Shown piece by piece: positions 12,966 through 25,035 of a stretch of 64,000 nucleotides of DNA. Numbering within the stretch: the stretch's first letter is position 1; each line of letters opens with the position of its first letter. The notes below the pieces were generated by a model. The model had not been told where the DNA came from, made no database searches, and worked only from the letters and a program-made list of their open reading frames with translations. This DNA is from Thermomucor indicae-seudaticae (taxonomy: Eukaryota; Mucoromycota; Mucoromycetes; Mucorales; Lichtheimiaceae): NCBI GenBank assembly GCA_000787465.1, contig JSYX01000141.1, positions 1-64,000 of the forward strand, given 5' to 3'. The translations under genes were made by a program, and so were the position numbers.

Positions 12966-14320
12966 TCAATGTACACTGTCAGCGATATCTGTGAGAAGTC
13001 TCTCGCGCTCTCGTTGAAGGGCATTCTGTTGATATAAAAAAAAGTGAGAACGAACGATAGAAACCTGTAATAGCCTCTCTCTCTCTCTCTTACCAGCTGC
13101 TCTTCTGTTTCTTTAATCTTGAGAGAAGCTAGAACCATATCCTAAGAAACAAGAATAAAAGAAGGCATCATCAGCTTCGCCCTATTCAGCATAGCAAACA
13201 CTTACGGGCGCAAGCTCGCCATATGAATCCAGCATCCCACTTTTCTCTACTAAACTCGCTTCCAGAGCAGTCATTTCTTGTTCCAATTTCTTGACTGCTT
13301 CTAAACGCAGCTCGTGCTGTTCTACGCCTGTCTCATCATAGGCATGCTAGAAAAAAAGGACTCATGTTATTACAACAAAATGCTTTTTTAGCTACATGGA
13401 GGAAAAATGTCATCACCTGTAGCTTGGCATACAATTGCCTTGACCGATCCGTGTCTTGACCCAGTGCTTTTGTATCTTTTTCCCTATGCTGCATGGAATC
13501 TTTTGATTGCTGCCGTTTATCGCGCAGGCTGGCGAGGACACTTAATAGAAGCCAGCACGGTCAGTATAGCTACATCAAGTGGAGATATCATAGCGTAGAG
13601 TAGTAGCTCACTCTTTCATCTTGCCAAGCTCCGATTCCGCATTCTGTATCCTGTTACGTAGCGCATATTCTGTTTCGTCCAGTTCCTGCTTCTCCAGTTT
13701 GGTATCCAGTGAATCCATTGTCAGTTTTGCGATGGCCGTTTGATAGCTAACGAAAAGGAATTAATGACGCGTCAAGGAGGGCGGAAATGGATGGTGATTT
13801 CACCTGCTGACAGAGGTATCATCTATCCCTAGTCGTAATGCAAGTAAAGCCAATTCCGCAGATGATTTGGATTTTTTGATCTCGAGCGTATCAAGTTTCT
13901 CTTGCCATAATGCAGCTAAAAAAAGATGGGTCAAGACCAGAAGAAGGACGAAATATCACCTTTTTTTACCCTGCCTAGCGTTATCGTCACTGATCTGTCG
14001 ATGGGTATCCAGAACAATTCCCATAATGGCACTGGCAGCCTCTGTCTTTTTATGCAGATTTTCTAGCGCTTCCAACGTCGATTCATCCTTCTTGTCGTAA
14101 AAGGGCATGTGTGTAGAAGAAGAAGGATAATAAAGGTCGCTGAGCCAGTCTTCCACCTTGTAATATATCGTTCCTTGTTATTAGAACTGTTTGCATAATA
14201 CACGCCAGGAACAAGAAGAATCTCCATGCTTACGCGCTGCCATCGCTGTTCCAATGATACATTGGAAGCGCGATCGTCATTCAAATCAGACCGCGATTCA
14301 CACTGGACAGATGTACTCAT
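12966..14320 (-). CDS. HAUS1: HAUS augmin-like complex subunit 1
   Basis: Augmin recruits gamma-tubulin to existing spindle microtubules and drives branching nucleation; HAUS1 is one of its eight subunits. The first exon begins MSTSVQCESRS and splices in frame to VEDWLSDLY, matching the conserved HAUS1 N-terminal VxxWL motif. The remainder is coiled coil, with LRLGIDDTSVS, a long Glu/Lys heptad region, and a terminal block DMVLASLKIKETEEQL followed by a short last exon. The length of about 290 residues matches animal HAUS1. Several Met codons in frame upstream make the start somewhat uncertain; 14320 leaves a 136-base divergent promoter with the complex I gene. Assignment is from residue pattern and architecture, so moderately sure. 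Confidence 0.75.
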
Positions 14321-14456
14321 CGATGGCTCGTGTCGACGAAGGCTCATTAAAGACAGCTGGGGAGAAAGGGGATTGGCGCGCCTGCGGAGAATCAACGCCC
14401 AAGAACGATTTTGTTTACTTACACGACTCGGCTTCTTCGTGAAAGATAAAGTAACA

Positions 14457-14799
14457 ATGGCAGGAGCTTTGCGCCGTTTCGCAATTGAGAGACCTGTAAT
14501 CTTTTGGTCTTTTGTCATTGGCTCCATTGGTTCGTGAAAAGAGAAGAAGAGTTTATGCGAAAGAACTCGATGGCTGACAAGAGACCGAATCGACAATGTG
14601 TGTAGGCCCAATCATGGTCTGGACTGTCCCAACGATCCGTCGTCAATACTTTGGTTACAAGGGCGTTGAACCACTTCCTATTACCTACCCTCGTACGTAA
14701 TGATAGTGGAAATGAAAGGTTGAAGAGTTTCAATTCACAATGAAACTTGTAGTTCCTAACCGTCCTCGCAACCCTCCCGCTGGCTACGAAGATGAATAA
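14457..14799 (+). CDS. NADH:ubiquinone oxidoreductase 9.5 kDa subunit (NDUFA3 type)
   Basis: This is a small accessory subunit of mitochondrial complex I with one transmembrane segment. Exons 14457-14529, 14606-14692 and 14753-14799 give 68 residues. The product begins MAGALRRFAIERP, has a hydrophobic segment VIFWSFVIGSIGPVMVWTVP, then PTIRRQYFG and PITYPLPNRPRNPP. The order helix, PxxRR, P(I/M)TYPxPN matches the Neurospora 9.5 kDa subunit. It is divergent from HAUS1 (136 bases between starts). The first intron has a GTTCGT donor, slightly off consensus. Confidence 0.85.
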
Positions 14800-15417
14800 A
14801 GATCATCACCATTATTAGACTTTTGGATTATTAAAACACGACATTTACTTGTAATATCACGTATCTTGAGACGTTTATTTGCACATCATCGGAAAGGAAG
14901 ATATCCGCATCAGGCTGCTGGGTGAAGATACTTGATGGGATGGCATGGATACAAAGTCTGTGTCCATGTGAAGCGCAATGGCTCCGGTGTGTTGATGTTT
15001 CTTGCTAAATAGCGGGAGGCTTTAGACGGGGGTTGGGAGGGGGAACGATGCGTACAGCGGCTGCCACGTAATCACTCACTATGTCGTTCAATACTTGGCT
15101 ATTCACGTAAGCAGAACGTCCCTGAATCTAAGTTGTTGTAATCTCGGACCATTCAGCGTGTTACTTGGTGAAAACCACAGGCGCACACAAGTGTATACTT
15201 TTTTTAGAGCCCACACTCTATTCAGTGATGGCATCTCATACCTGTGGATGACTTCAAAAGTTATTCCCAATAATGTACACGGCTTCGTAATCCAATCGAT
15301 GTTTGGCGAAAACCTTGCCATTCTGCCTCTGAATATCATGCTTAATTCTACGTAAAGACCGCCCGCTCTAAATTTTTGTAGGCTTAGCTTTTCTCGCATT
15401 TTGCAAAACCTTTTTCA
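14800..15417. other. Intergenic region with no supported gene
   Basis: Short frames exist on both strands between 15080 and 15400. A plus-strand ATG at 15080 is followed by a good GTAAGC donor, and a minus-strand frame of 98 codons covers 15103-15399. Neither shows a known motif, and they exclude each other, so no gene is called. The 3' ends of the complex I gene and the promoter of the Reb1-like gene must lie here. Confidence 0.5.
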
Positions 15418-17504
15418 ATGACATCCAGCATGCGGATCGATCAAATTGAGGATCAACCGAGCATTAAGCACAAGCATAAGAAGGAGAAAAAGAAGGAAGA
15501 AAAGTCCAAAAAGCGGCACCGCCAAGTACGTACCTGATACCAGATGAATTATATCGCATTCTTAATCTGATGCGTGATTTATTGGTTAGGATGAATCTGA
15601 GCAGCCATCCAAAAAGCAAAAGAAGGATCTCGCGGCAAACGGAGCCGGATCTGGAACGATCGCAGATCAGCTAGGCAAACATAAGGAAAAGCATAAGAAG
15701 GAGAAGAGAAAGAAAGCACACAAGCGCAAGCACGAGTCTTCAAAGAAGCGGCGTCATGCGGTATGTTGCCTTTATGAACAAAAATATAATGTTGTATTTG
15801 ATCTAACGCGTTCGTCTGGTAGCACGAGTCTGAACAACCCACGAAGAAACAAAAGACAGATCATGAAACGACGATAACGCCTACGACTTCTAATTCAGTA
15901 AATTCCGCGACCAACAAAAACGATATGTCCGGATCTGCATCAGACACAGATGAAGAAGAAAACGAGGTCGAGGATCGCAATAATGATAAGCAAAAGAAGA
16001 AAAAGAAGTATCGCACAACGAATCATCGCCTTATTCCAATGATGCATGCCGTATACGATTCCGATGTGGATGCCAAGGTTCAGTACGACCGGCGCCGCGT
16101 GCGGCAGTCCAATCACAAGGTGAATCCAGACTTCTTCATTTCAGACTCGGAATCGGATACGGACTCGGATGCGAGCTACAGCCACGAGCCTGACTTGCCA
16201 TGGCATCGGTCGATCGATAGACATGCAAAGATTCGCGAGAAAGTTGCAAAGGAAGGCTGGAACGTCAAGACCGGTAAATGGAGTGCGGATGAGCGGTTAA
16301 AGCTTGAAAAACGTATAAAGAAGATTTGCAGAGTAAGTTTGGTTAAAAGAGACAAGAAAGTGAGTGTGTACCTTACTCTTTTATTATGCATAGAGAGAAA
16401 ATATGACCATGCAAGACTTTAGAGAGACAATTCTTAAACAAAAGCCAGCGACAAACATGCACTTTTGGTGGAAAGTCGGTAAGCCTTTTGAACATGCAGA
16501 AAAAGAGTAGAGTGTCGAAACTCACGGTTAATAGCACGCGTGTTTCCTGACCGCGCACTGGGTCACATCGTTCGACATACAATCGAAACCTACGAAGAAA
16601 AGCAGTACAGTGGACGCTGGACAAAGGAAGAAGATGAACTGCTTTTAAGGTATACCTCTTAATTGCTGGAATGATACATTCAGAGTAACTGATAGTATCA
16701 TGAAGGCTTGTCGAAGAACATGGCCGTAACTTTAAACAGATTTCGCAATACATGGAACGAAGTCCTCAGGCGATATGTAACCGATACATGGTTTTGCAAG
16801 ACAAAAAGAAGAGAGGTACTAATCCAAGCCATTTTTTCTTCTTTTCGTCGTGAATTAACGACTTTGGCTAGTTGTGAACAGGTGGACGGAAGAAGACTTA
16901 AAGACCTTGGCCAAGGCTGTCTCCGAATACGAGGAGCAGCATGGTAAAAACATATCCTGGGCATACATTGCCGAGACTGCATTTAAGAAGGAAAGGTCGG
17001 CATGGCAGTGTCGACAAAAATGGTGAGTTTTGCATTATGATACGAGTCAAATGGCAAATCCTATTAATCATTTTTTTACTTTCTAGGCGTGAGATCGAAG
17101 TCTATTTTAAACATGGAGAAGGAAAAGTAATCACCAAAGTGAAAGATGTCGATATACCCATGCAACTGGCTCTTGTCAAGAGGTAACTTGACTGGTTCCA
17201 ATGTGGGGAAGAAAGAAGCTTACGCTAGTATAGGATGAAGGAAATGGGATGGCAAAAAGAAGATGATATCAAATTTGCAAAGTTACCAAATGAAAATCTA
17301 CCTTTATCGTCGAGAGTCTGCCAAGCTGTCTATTACAAGATCAGAAAAACTATCACGGGTTTCGAGAAAATGAGCTTGCCAGGTAATGAAATAGAACTCC
17401 TGCATAAAAGTGTATGAAAGTGACAGTCTTTAACGCACACAGATGTATTGCAACGTCTTATTGACACACGGGAAGCCATGGTGCGAAGTCTGCAAGAACC
17501 CTAA
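15418..17504 (+). CDS. Myb-domain DNA-binding protein of the Reb1/TTF-I family
   Basis: Members bind rDNA terminators and promoters and stop RNA polymerase I or block forks. Ten exons join to 518 residues: 15418-15525, 15590-15760, 15823-16332, 16394-16478, 16535-16649, 16706-16815, 16872-17022, 17087-17182, 17234-17382 and 17443-17504. The N-terminal third is very Lys/Glu/His-rich (KHKHKKEKKK, KRKHESSKKRR), like nuclear localisation tracts. An acidic Ser/Asp patch follows, then Myb/SANT repeats with RWTKEEDELLLR, ISQYMERSPQAICNRY and VNRWTEEDLKTLAKAV, and a final WAYIAE...WQCRQKW repeat. The gene could instead be a DMTF-like factor; the Myb fold is certain, the Reb1 role is inferred. Confidence 0.8.
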
Positions 17505-17722
17505 GTAGCCCGCGATTTAGACGTCTTGCCGTTCCCATATAATAATAAACCACGGTTTGTGCAAAAGTCACTTATGTCACTGGGTATTCAGTGTCAAATA
17601 GAATCACAACGGAAGCTGGGTCAGAGCACTATATAGTGCCGCATCCACAAGAGCGCTTGGTATGCTTAACAATCCACACACTCTCACCAGATATGTTATG
17701 CTATACTTTAATGCTCTTTGCT

Positions 17723-19804
17723 TTATATTGGCTGTTCTTCTTCGCTCAACTCTATACTCTCCAAAACCGGCAATATGTTCTCCCAGATGGACACACCCTA
17801 TACACATTGGGCATTATTCCTTGCAATCTCTTTTTTTGTCTCGCTGGGATACTAACCTTTTGATAAAACTTGATGTGACTATCTGCATAAGCCGTGAGTC
17901 CATCCTTGAGTTCTTTGGTCTTTGTGCGCTGGAACACCTCAAATTCTTTGAGGACCTGATTCGAGAATGCATTCGAAATATCATTTGTCCTGGCCACTTC
18001 GCCTTCCAGCTCCTTTATCTTGCGTTCTAAACGCGCCAGTTTCTCGCGGCGTGCACGCTGCATATCTATCCCACGCACTTCATTGAGCTTGTCCGCTACA
18101 AACTCGCCGATATTCAGCCCTCCGCCTCCTCCTCCTCCTCTATTCGGATGCAACGTGCGTTCACGTTCACGGATCGTTCGATGCAAGTAGGCTGATAACT
18201 CTTCAAAATCCACTTGTTTTTGATCTCGTGCGCGTAATACAGCCTTACCAGTGCAGGTGAGTACTCTGTGAATTAATAAAGATACCTCACACGTATATAT
18301 ATATACCTTTGCTGCCTGGCAATACGCCAGCAGTTCATGGACATCGTTCAAAAACAGCAAATCTTCACTACGCGTCTAATGATGATGCCCCCGTTAGGAA
18401 TCACCTCCTCATCAACGCCTTTTTTCTTTCTTTTTTTACCATTTCGCTCATGGCACTGGCGTATGCCTTTGTCGTCTCCGCGAACCGATGCAGTGGTTCG
18501 GATATCCCGGTCTCCATTTGTGACAAACTCTGTATGCTAGCCGCAAAACTAGTGTAGTCTTGTTGAAGATCTACAAAAAGCAAATCTGTTGTCAGCCAGC
18601 CTAGGGTTACGACGATCTCCTCCCCCCGGGCAACCGACCCGACCCGACCTAGCTGTCTTTTACCAATCCGAGAATACAACCGTTCGACCGTATTCAAATT
18701 ATCCTCCAGTTTATCAATCACGTCCTTCATATCCACAAACCGCTCGTCGGGCTTCTTGATTCTGGAGAACGCGTTCAGTAGGGTATCACTGAGCGACTCG
18801 AGTACGGACGATGCGGGTGGCACCCTCCGCGACTGCATCCGCTTGTCGTTTTTCTAGAAACCGAAACATGAATCCCTCGTCCGCACTTCCTCGCATTCTG
18901 CCCTCTCTTTTAGGTTACTTACAAAGTCAGTGGACTCTAAAAACACTCTTGTGCACTGTGATTGTTGAAGTTCCGGATGCCGTGCTATCCGATCCAGAAA
19001 CCACTGCAAGCCTATCCTCCGTCTCTCGATAAACTCGGATCCAAAACGATCGCCCTTGATATATTCTATAAAATCCCCCCTTTTAGCTATCAACAACAAT
19101 AACAACGAGAAGGGGGTATTCCTTTTCGCTTCGTTTTTTACCCAATCGATGCTTTTCTGGAAGAGGCGGGACAATGCAAGCCGGAAACTCCAACAGCAAC
19201 GCATTATGCAACCAAACGAAATCCTGAAATCTCCGCCGAACAGGTCTTGGGTTAGGCGATGCAAAGGTTTCCACACGGGTCTAAGATATGAATCCGTCAG
19301 ATAACGGCAGTCCGGGAAAAGAGGACGGGGGGTTACTGTTACCGTCGTTGTGATGAGGTAGGACACATAGGCGCCCTGAGCGTCTGTGTGCTTGAGCGGA
19401 TCACTGATGCGTATCGTCATGGGTTTAGGTTCGTATTCGGTAAAAGATGGAGAGGCAGCGTTGCCATTCATAAAGGGAGCAGGAGGAGGTGCTGCTGCTG
19501 CTGTGGCGGTATGCTGTCTGATGGATTCGTCATGGTTGGCCGGGCTGGTGGTTGGGGTAAAGGAATACGGTGGTTGTTGTGGTGGAGTGCTACTATGCGA
19601 ATGAAAACTCTTTACAGTTTCAGCTTTTTTTACATTCTAGGTTTATCTGTCTGAATGGGAGACTACCTCTTGGCCGAACGGGTCATTATTCGTGTATTCG
19701 CTGCTGCCGAAGGCTGAGAGTGGGTCGTCTGGGTCGAACGGGACGGTGTACGCATCGGATGTCGCATGCACATTCCACTCTACGTTTTCATAATCGTCAT
19801 TCAT
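17723..19804 (-). CDS. SNX4: Sorting nexin-4 (Snx4/Atg24), PX-BAR protein
   Basis: SNX4 binds PI3P on endosomes and mediates recycling of SNAREs and selective autophagy. The start at 19804 (MNDDYENVEWNVH) is followed by an acidic Pro/Gln-rich leader. The PX domain carries ISDPLKHTDAQGAYVSYL, RRRFQDFVWLHNAL, the VPPLPEKHR lipid-binding loop and FIERRRIGLQWFLDRIARHP. The BAR-type coiled coil includes FVDMKDVIDKLEDNL and the family signature AFSNQVLKEFEVFQ. It ends GVSIWENILPVLESIEL. At least six introns are present; one BAR-region exon boundary near 18560-18660 is only approximate. A poly-Gly run near 18120-18145 in the linker comes from CCTCCT repeats. Confidence 0.92.
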
Positions 19805-20076
19805 TATCGTTGATGCAATAGGAGAAAAGAGAAAAATTCGCTTCAGGCTCCGTCCAATTTCAAAGATAAAGCTAACAGGATGTGCGGCAAGAAAAAGGCT
19901 AGATACAGAGGACAGTAAATTGAGCTACCTTGGAGGTTTCGTGCACGGAACGTTGAGATTGTAAGCCGCTTGAATAGTGATGTCATTGACCAAAAAAGGG
20001 AAAAATGAAATGATGCATTGGATGATCAACAACAGTATGCTTCTTTACAGGAAAATGAATAAAGTCTATTATTAGT

Positions 20077-22477
20077 TTACAGTTCGTCCGTGACAGCACC
20101 TTCGCTGGCACTCTTGACCGTCATGACGTAGCGTGCGAGAACGCCGCGGACATGCTTTGGAGGCAAGGGCTTGAAGTTTGCACGTCGCTGGGCCATTTCT
20201 TCGTCCGAGATCTCCACGTTCATCTCACGACTTTCGGCGTCAATGGTAATCATATCGCCGTCCTTGACCAAGCCGATGGGGCCACCGACTTGGGCTTCAG
20301 GGCAGATGTGACCAACAATGAAACCCTAGAAGAAAACGAGGTTATTGACATACTTGTTTACAGATCGATTACGTGGGGCGAATACTACTTACATGAGAAC
20401 CACCCGAGAATCGACCGTCAGTCAACAAGGCAACATCCTTGCCAAGACCAGCACCCATGATGGCCGAGGTTGGCTTCACTGTAAAACGACCCGTCAAGAC
20501 AAAACCATATATGACCCCGCAAGGTATAAAGAAAACAACTTACACATTTCCGGCATGCCAGGGCCACCCTTGGGACCTTCCTGACGAATAATAATGACCG
20601 TCTTCTCTCCCTTCTTGAACTCATTGTTCTCCAACGCAGCAACAAAGGCCTCTTCGCCATCAAACACGCGGGCTTTGCCACGGAACCTGAGGCCTTCCTT
20701 GCCCGTGATCTTGGCCACCGAGCCTTCGGGCGCAAGGTTACCGCGCAAGATTTGCAGGTGGCCCGTCTTCTTGATCGGTTGCGACACGGGTCGGATGATA
20801 TCCTGGCCCAGGGCGAGACCAGGCAACGAGTGCAGGTTTTCGGCAAGCGTCTTGCCAGTGACCGTCAACACATCGCCGTTGACCATCTTTTCCTCGAGCA
20901 GGTATTTCAGAACCGCAGGAATACCGCCTGCCTTGTGCAAATCTTCCATGACATATTTGCCGCTGAATAGGTGTCAAGTTGAGCCCCCCCCCCCCCATAT
21001 CTCAGAAACTTGTATAGGTTATCTTACCTGGGCTTCATGTCGGCCAAGAAAGGAGTACGGTCGCTGACAGCTTGAAAGTCGTCCAGGGTCAGGGTGATAC
21101 CCACACTGCGAGCAATGGCAATCAGGTGCAGCACAACGTTCGTCGAACCACCCAAGACCATGGTCAGCACCATCGCGTTCTCGAAGGCTTCGCGGGTCAT
21201 GATGTCCCGTGGCTTAATGTCCTTCTCCAGCAGGTTCCGGATCGCTGCACCCGCGTTTAAGCACTCTTGGATCTTTTCCGGGTAACTGGCGGGTGTGGAT
21301 GAACTGTAGGGCAGAGTCATACCCATCGCCTCGGCAGCCGATGCCACTAGAAAAGATAAAAAGCGATTAACCTCATACACACACCGACCCAACCCGCTTT
21401 CTCAAGAAGAACACGTACTGGTATTAGCAGTGTACACTGTCCAAAAAGGAGATAGTTAGAATATCGAATGTTAAATTAGAGAGAGGAGGGGCGGGGAACT
21501 TACTGCCACCGCAGGCACCGGGACCAGGGCAAGCATGTCGAATAATATCGTACCGTCGTTCTTCATTGATCGCGCCACTGACGTATTCACCATAAGCCTG
21601 GAACGCAGACACAATGTCAAGGGTATCACCGCCGCATCCCTTGCCGGGCTGGATCGTACCGCCATACACCATGAGTGAAGGCCGGTTCACACGACCCATG
21701 GCCATCAGACAACCGGGCATGTTCTTGTCACAGCCTGGAAGTGAAATATTGGCGTCATACCATTGACCGCGCATCACCTAGAGCGCGTCGTTTTTCGTTA
21801 TTCTCTCGTGCTCTCTACTCTCGTCAATGGCAAGCTTACGGTTTCAATGCTGTCGGCAATCAAGTCTCGGGACTGAAGCGAATAGCTCATGCCATCGGTA
21901 CCCATCGAGATACCATCACTGACACCAATCGTGTTGAATCGGTAACCGATCAATCCGGCCTTCTGTACGCCTTCCTTGACCTTTTGGGCTAAATCCATCA
22001 AGTGCATGTTGCATGGGTTGCCTTCGTACCAGCTAAAAATAACAGTTGAAACCAATCAATAATTCAAAGCTTAAGACAGTATGGTCGCTCTTTCTTTTTT
22101 TTGTTACGTACACGCTCGAGATACCGACTTGGGCCTTGTTCATGTCTTCGTCCGTCAAACCGGTCGCATATACTGTGATCCTCCCATCGTTTAGAGGCCT
22201 CGTTTTGAGATTATATATCGAAAAAACTTACACATGGCTTGCGAGGCACCCTGACTCTTTGGCTGCGTGATTTTCGAACTGTATTTGTTGAGCTTGTGTT
22301 CTGACGAGGAGGATGCATAGTGTCGTAGGCCGACCGGAGCTGCAGCTTTGTTGACGTGGCGGCTACGTGTATATAAAGTTTAGTCGTCTTCTCTCTATGA
22401 ACCTCGGTTCAAAGCAGTGCGATATACCAAGTGGCGGCAGATAGAGACACTGCCCTGGTGAGTATTTTAGAAGCCAT
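20077..22477 (-). CDS. ILV3: Dihydroxy-acid dehydratase, mitochondrial
   Basis: ILV3 dehydrates 2,3-dihydroxy-isovalerate and -methylvalerate in valine, leucine and isoleucine synthesis. A first exon starting [11 protein letters not shown] splices to [18 protein letters not shown], forming a typical mitochondrial presequence. The catalytic part shows [14 protein letters not shown] and CPGPGACGG, supplying the cluster-binding cysteines, plus [10 protein letters not shown] and [11 protein letters not shown]. The C-terminus is [20 protein letters not shown]. An 18-base microexon at 21419-21436 is needed to give MYTANTM after GACGG. One intron near 20985-20998 contains a run of 14 C. Downstream on the same strand lies no close partner. 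Confidence 0.96.
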
Positions 22478-22846
22478 AGAGTTGGGGGTTGCAGAAGGGA
22501 AGAAAGAGAGAGTGAGAGAGAGAGAGAGATATGTCGGTGTATGTAAAATGACAGCGTTTGCCCAAATAACTGTGACTTTGTATGACACTGGTCGCAGGTT
22601 TACACTTGATTGGCGCGGTTTCCCGCCATGATCTTGATTTTTGGCTGGTACAGTACGTATATTCTTTGTTTGACAGCTAAACTTTAAACAACATCTTGTT
22701 CTGCATTAAAAAGGGAATAGCAATTGCGAAGGTTTTCTGTGCCAAGGTTTCATCTTGATGTCGCCGCTTATAACCGCTCCGATCGTTATCTACCTTCTTT
22801 TCTTTTTATTCCTTCTTTCTTATCGTTATTAAAAGTAGAGGCGCGC
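22478..22846. promoter_or_regulatory. Divergent upstream region of ILV3 and PAP2 phosphatase
   Basis: This interval separates two start codons facing away from each other. It contains a GA microsatellite at 22506-22528 and several short T-rich tracts. A short open frame at 22539-22631 could be an upstream exon of the phosphatase but lacks a good match. Confidence 0.45.
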
Positions 22847-23412
22847 ATGATTCATCGAGCCATCTTGGCGGTTCTCGCACAGGTTGTTTCCAATCAAAAA
22901 AGGGCGCGATAACCAGATTTTCGGATCTGACCGCTGACTTGTGACAAAAAAAAAAATATAAACCCACGCAGGCACGTATCGTGGTATCCTTGTTGACCTT
23001 GATCACTGTACTTTATCTTCGTTCGCTCCATGTGGTCTTCTTTACGGCGGGCGCCATTTGTTGTGCTATTACGGCCCAAATCCTGAAACGCCTGTTACGA
23101 CAGCCAAGGCCGATGTCCACCAAAAAGAGCTACGGGATGCCGTCATCTCATTCCCAAGTCATTGCGTTCTTTACGACGTACATTTACTGCACCGTGCTTC
23201 ATAGCAGCAGCAGCAGCAGCAGCAGCAGCATGGGTTGGCTGGAGCGTGCCCTTGTACTGGCAGCCGCTGGGATCTCGGGTGTCTCCGTGATTTGGTCGCG
23301 GGTGCAACTGGGTCATCATACGCCAGCACAGGTGATGGTCGGTGCTACGATTGGGTCGGTGATGGCGTATGGCTGGTACGCTGTCTGGACAAGCTACTGG
23401 GCAGAAGAATAA
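22847..23412 (+). CDS. PAP2-family phosphatase, dolichyl-diphosphatase-like
   Basis: The family removes phosphate from lipid phosphates or pyrophosphates in membranes. The proposed model joins 22847-22882 to 22972-23412, giving MIHRAILAVLAQ then ARIVVSLLTLITV. The three phosphatase motifs are visible: K.LLRQPRP (motif 1), PSSHSQ (motif 2) and SRVQLGHHTPAQ (motif 3). Motif 3 ends in Gln rather than Asp, as in DOLPP1/Cwh8, which recycles dolichyl pyrophosphate in the ER. Several hydrophobic segments would span the membrane. A run of nine AGC codons at about 23203-23229 encodes poly-Ser in a loop. The protein would be short (about 158 residues), so further 5' exons may exist. The start is therefore uncertain, the family is not. 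Confidence 0.7.
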
Positions 23413-23485
23413 AATTCATTGCTTTTCATGTATGATATAGACTAGAACTTAATAATGATCGTATTTATATAAAGTACAACTTTCT

Positions 23486-25035
23486 TTAGAGGGTAATCAT
23501 GGCGATGACCAGTGCAACAACAGCAGCAGCAGTCCAACCAGTGGCTGCTGCTCCTGCTGACTTGATAGCGGCGGAAGGCATGGTAAACTGGCCACCGGTA
23601 TAAGTGATGGCGATATCCGGACGAGGCTGGGACTCATCCCAGGAGCAGTTTTGGGCGGAGGTGTAGTAGATGGACTCGTTCTTGGCGACGTTACGGAGCC
23701 AGTGGCGCTGATAGCTGGACGAGGGAGCGGACGGGTTGACGACGTTGATCATGTCCTCGAGCAAGGCGTCACCCATGACAACGGCGCCCGCGAACCAGTC
23801 GTAGCCGCCAGCCGGGGTCAGGATCCCGTCTTCACGGTACACGGCCTGGTTCTTGACAAACTTGAACTGGTCCTTGTTCGCGTCCGTGATCTGGTATCCG
23901 TTCAGGATGTCGTCCAGTGTCGTGGCAATGTAGGTCTCGTCAATCAGGATGTCGACGTCCGTGATCGCCTGCAAGAACTCGCTGGCGGAAAAGTACTGCA
24001 GTTGTGTGGCGTTCAAAAGCCGGCCGCCTGCGTCCTGTGTAAGCTGTGCCTTGTAAGAGGCAACACTGATGTTCCAGCTGGCGGTGTTGCCGTTGTACTG
24101 GCTGGGAGCATCGTACAGGGTCCAGGCAACCAGTGGCTTCTCGTTGTCGGGATAACCGCTCGCGGCTTGCTTGAGTCGGTTATAGTTGTCCGTCATGTTT
24201 TGGATGATCTGGTTAGCCAAGACTTCGAGGTTATAGAACGCAGCATAGTAGCCGATCCATGACGCTCGCTAGATATATCTATCAACATCAGCTAGGATAT
24301 ATTCCCCCCCCCTCTTTTCTAGTAGCACTTACGCCCAGTACATCAGGCTCATAGGCTTCGTCGGTAGTCACGGTCTCGTTGTCCGTCACATAGTAGCTCG
24401 TACCAAACTGGACCTGGACAGCCGCGACTTGCTGACTGGCGAGTGTCATATTGGTCGCAGACAGTTCAGTGACATTGCCAGATGTCTGTTGGTATTTCTC
24501 GAAACAGCTTGAAGAAACCATTGAACCATCGGCGACCAAGTGGATTGTTTCTGCCACACCGAGCATCTTTTTGGATCATTGTTATTCAATGTAAGTTTCG
24601 TCTTTGTATTCCCATTACTACGTTACCTCGAGATAAGGTACGACGGTGGTTTCGACAGCCGCCACGCTGGTCACTGGGACCTGATAAATTTCTGTTCCAT
24701 TGGCCAGGTTCGTGGGAAGCGGAGTACCACACTGGACCAAAGCGTATTGTTGCTCGTTACGATGGTCGGTGATCAGCTTGTAATTGTTGAAGTACTGGAT
24801 TTCAAAGTACTTGGCATCATCGTCCCCTGTCGTCCTCATCATCATCTATTAGGTTATGCATGTATATAGAAATAAACAAACAAATAAACTCACGCGTGGA
24901 AAGCTTTTCGGGAAAATAATCGGTATTGGCGTCGTAGGTTTGGACGCACTGACCATCCTTCAGGTTACTGGTCAATTGAGCAGAGGCAAGTTGAGCGCCA
25001 AGTAGCGCTAAAAGTGCTATCGCTAAACGAGCCAT
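23486..25035 (-). CDS. Secreted, GPI-anchor-type TroA-like binding protein
   Basis: The product starts with a signal peptide (MARLAIALLALLGAQLASA) and ends in a Ser/Ala-rich stretch followed by a hydrophobic tail (AAAVVALVIAMITL), the layout of a GPI-anchored surface protein. The first third has the pattern of periplasmic iron or cobalamin binding proteins (TroA-like fold): YALVQCGTPLP, VPVTSVAAVETTVVPYLEMLG and a following IHLV. The rest contains Trp/Tyr-rich blocks such as GYDWFAGAVVMGD and many N-glycosylation sequons. Five exons are separated by introns near 24842-24893, 24573-24625, 24269-24330 and around 24220-24268. Bacterial relatives bind siderophores or metals; a role here in iron or cofactor capture is inference. 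The ligand is unknown. Confidence 0.65.

Noticed and set aside
23651..24262. Plus-strand frame of 203 codons over the binding-protein gene
   Set aside because: It mirrors the real coding strand, where signal peptide, splice sites and glycosylation sites are consistent. The plus frame has no start context or motif.
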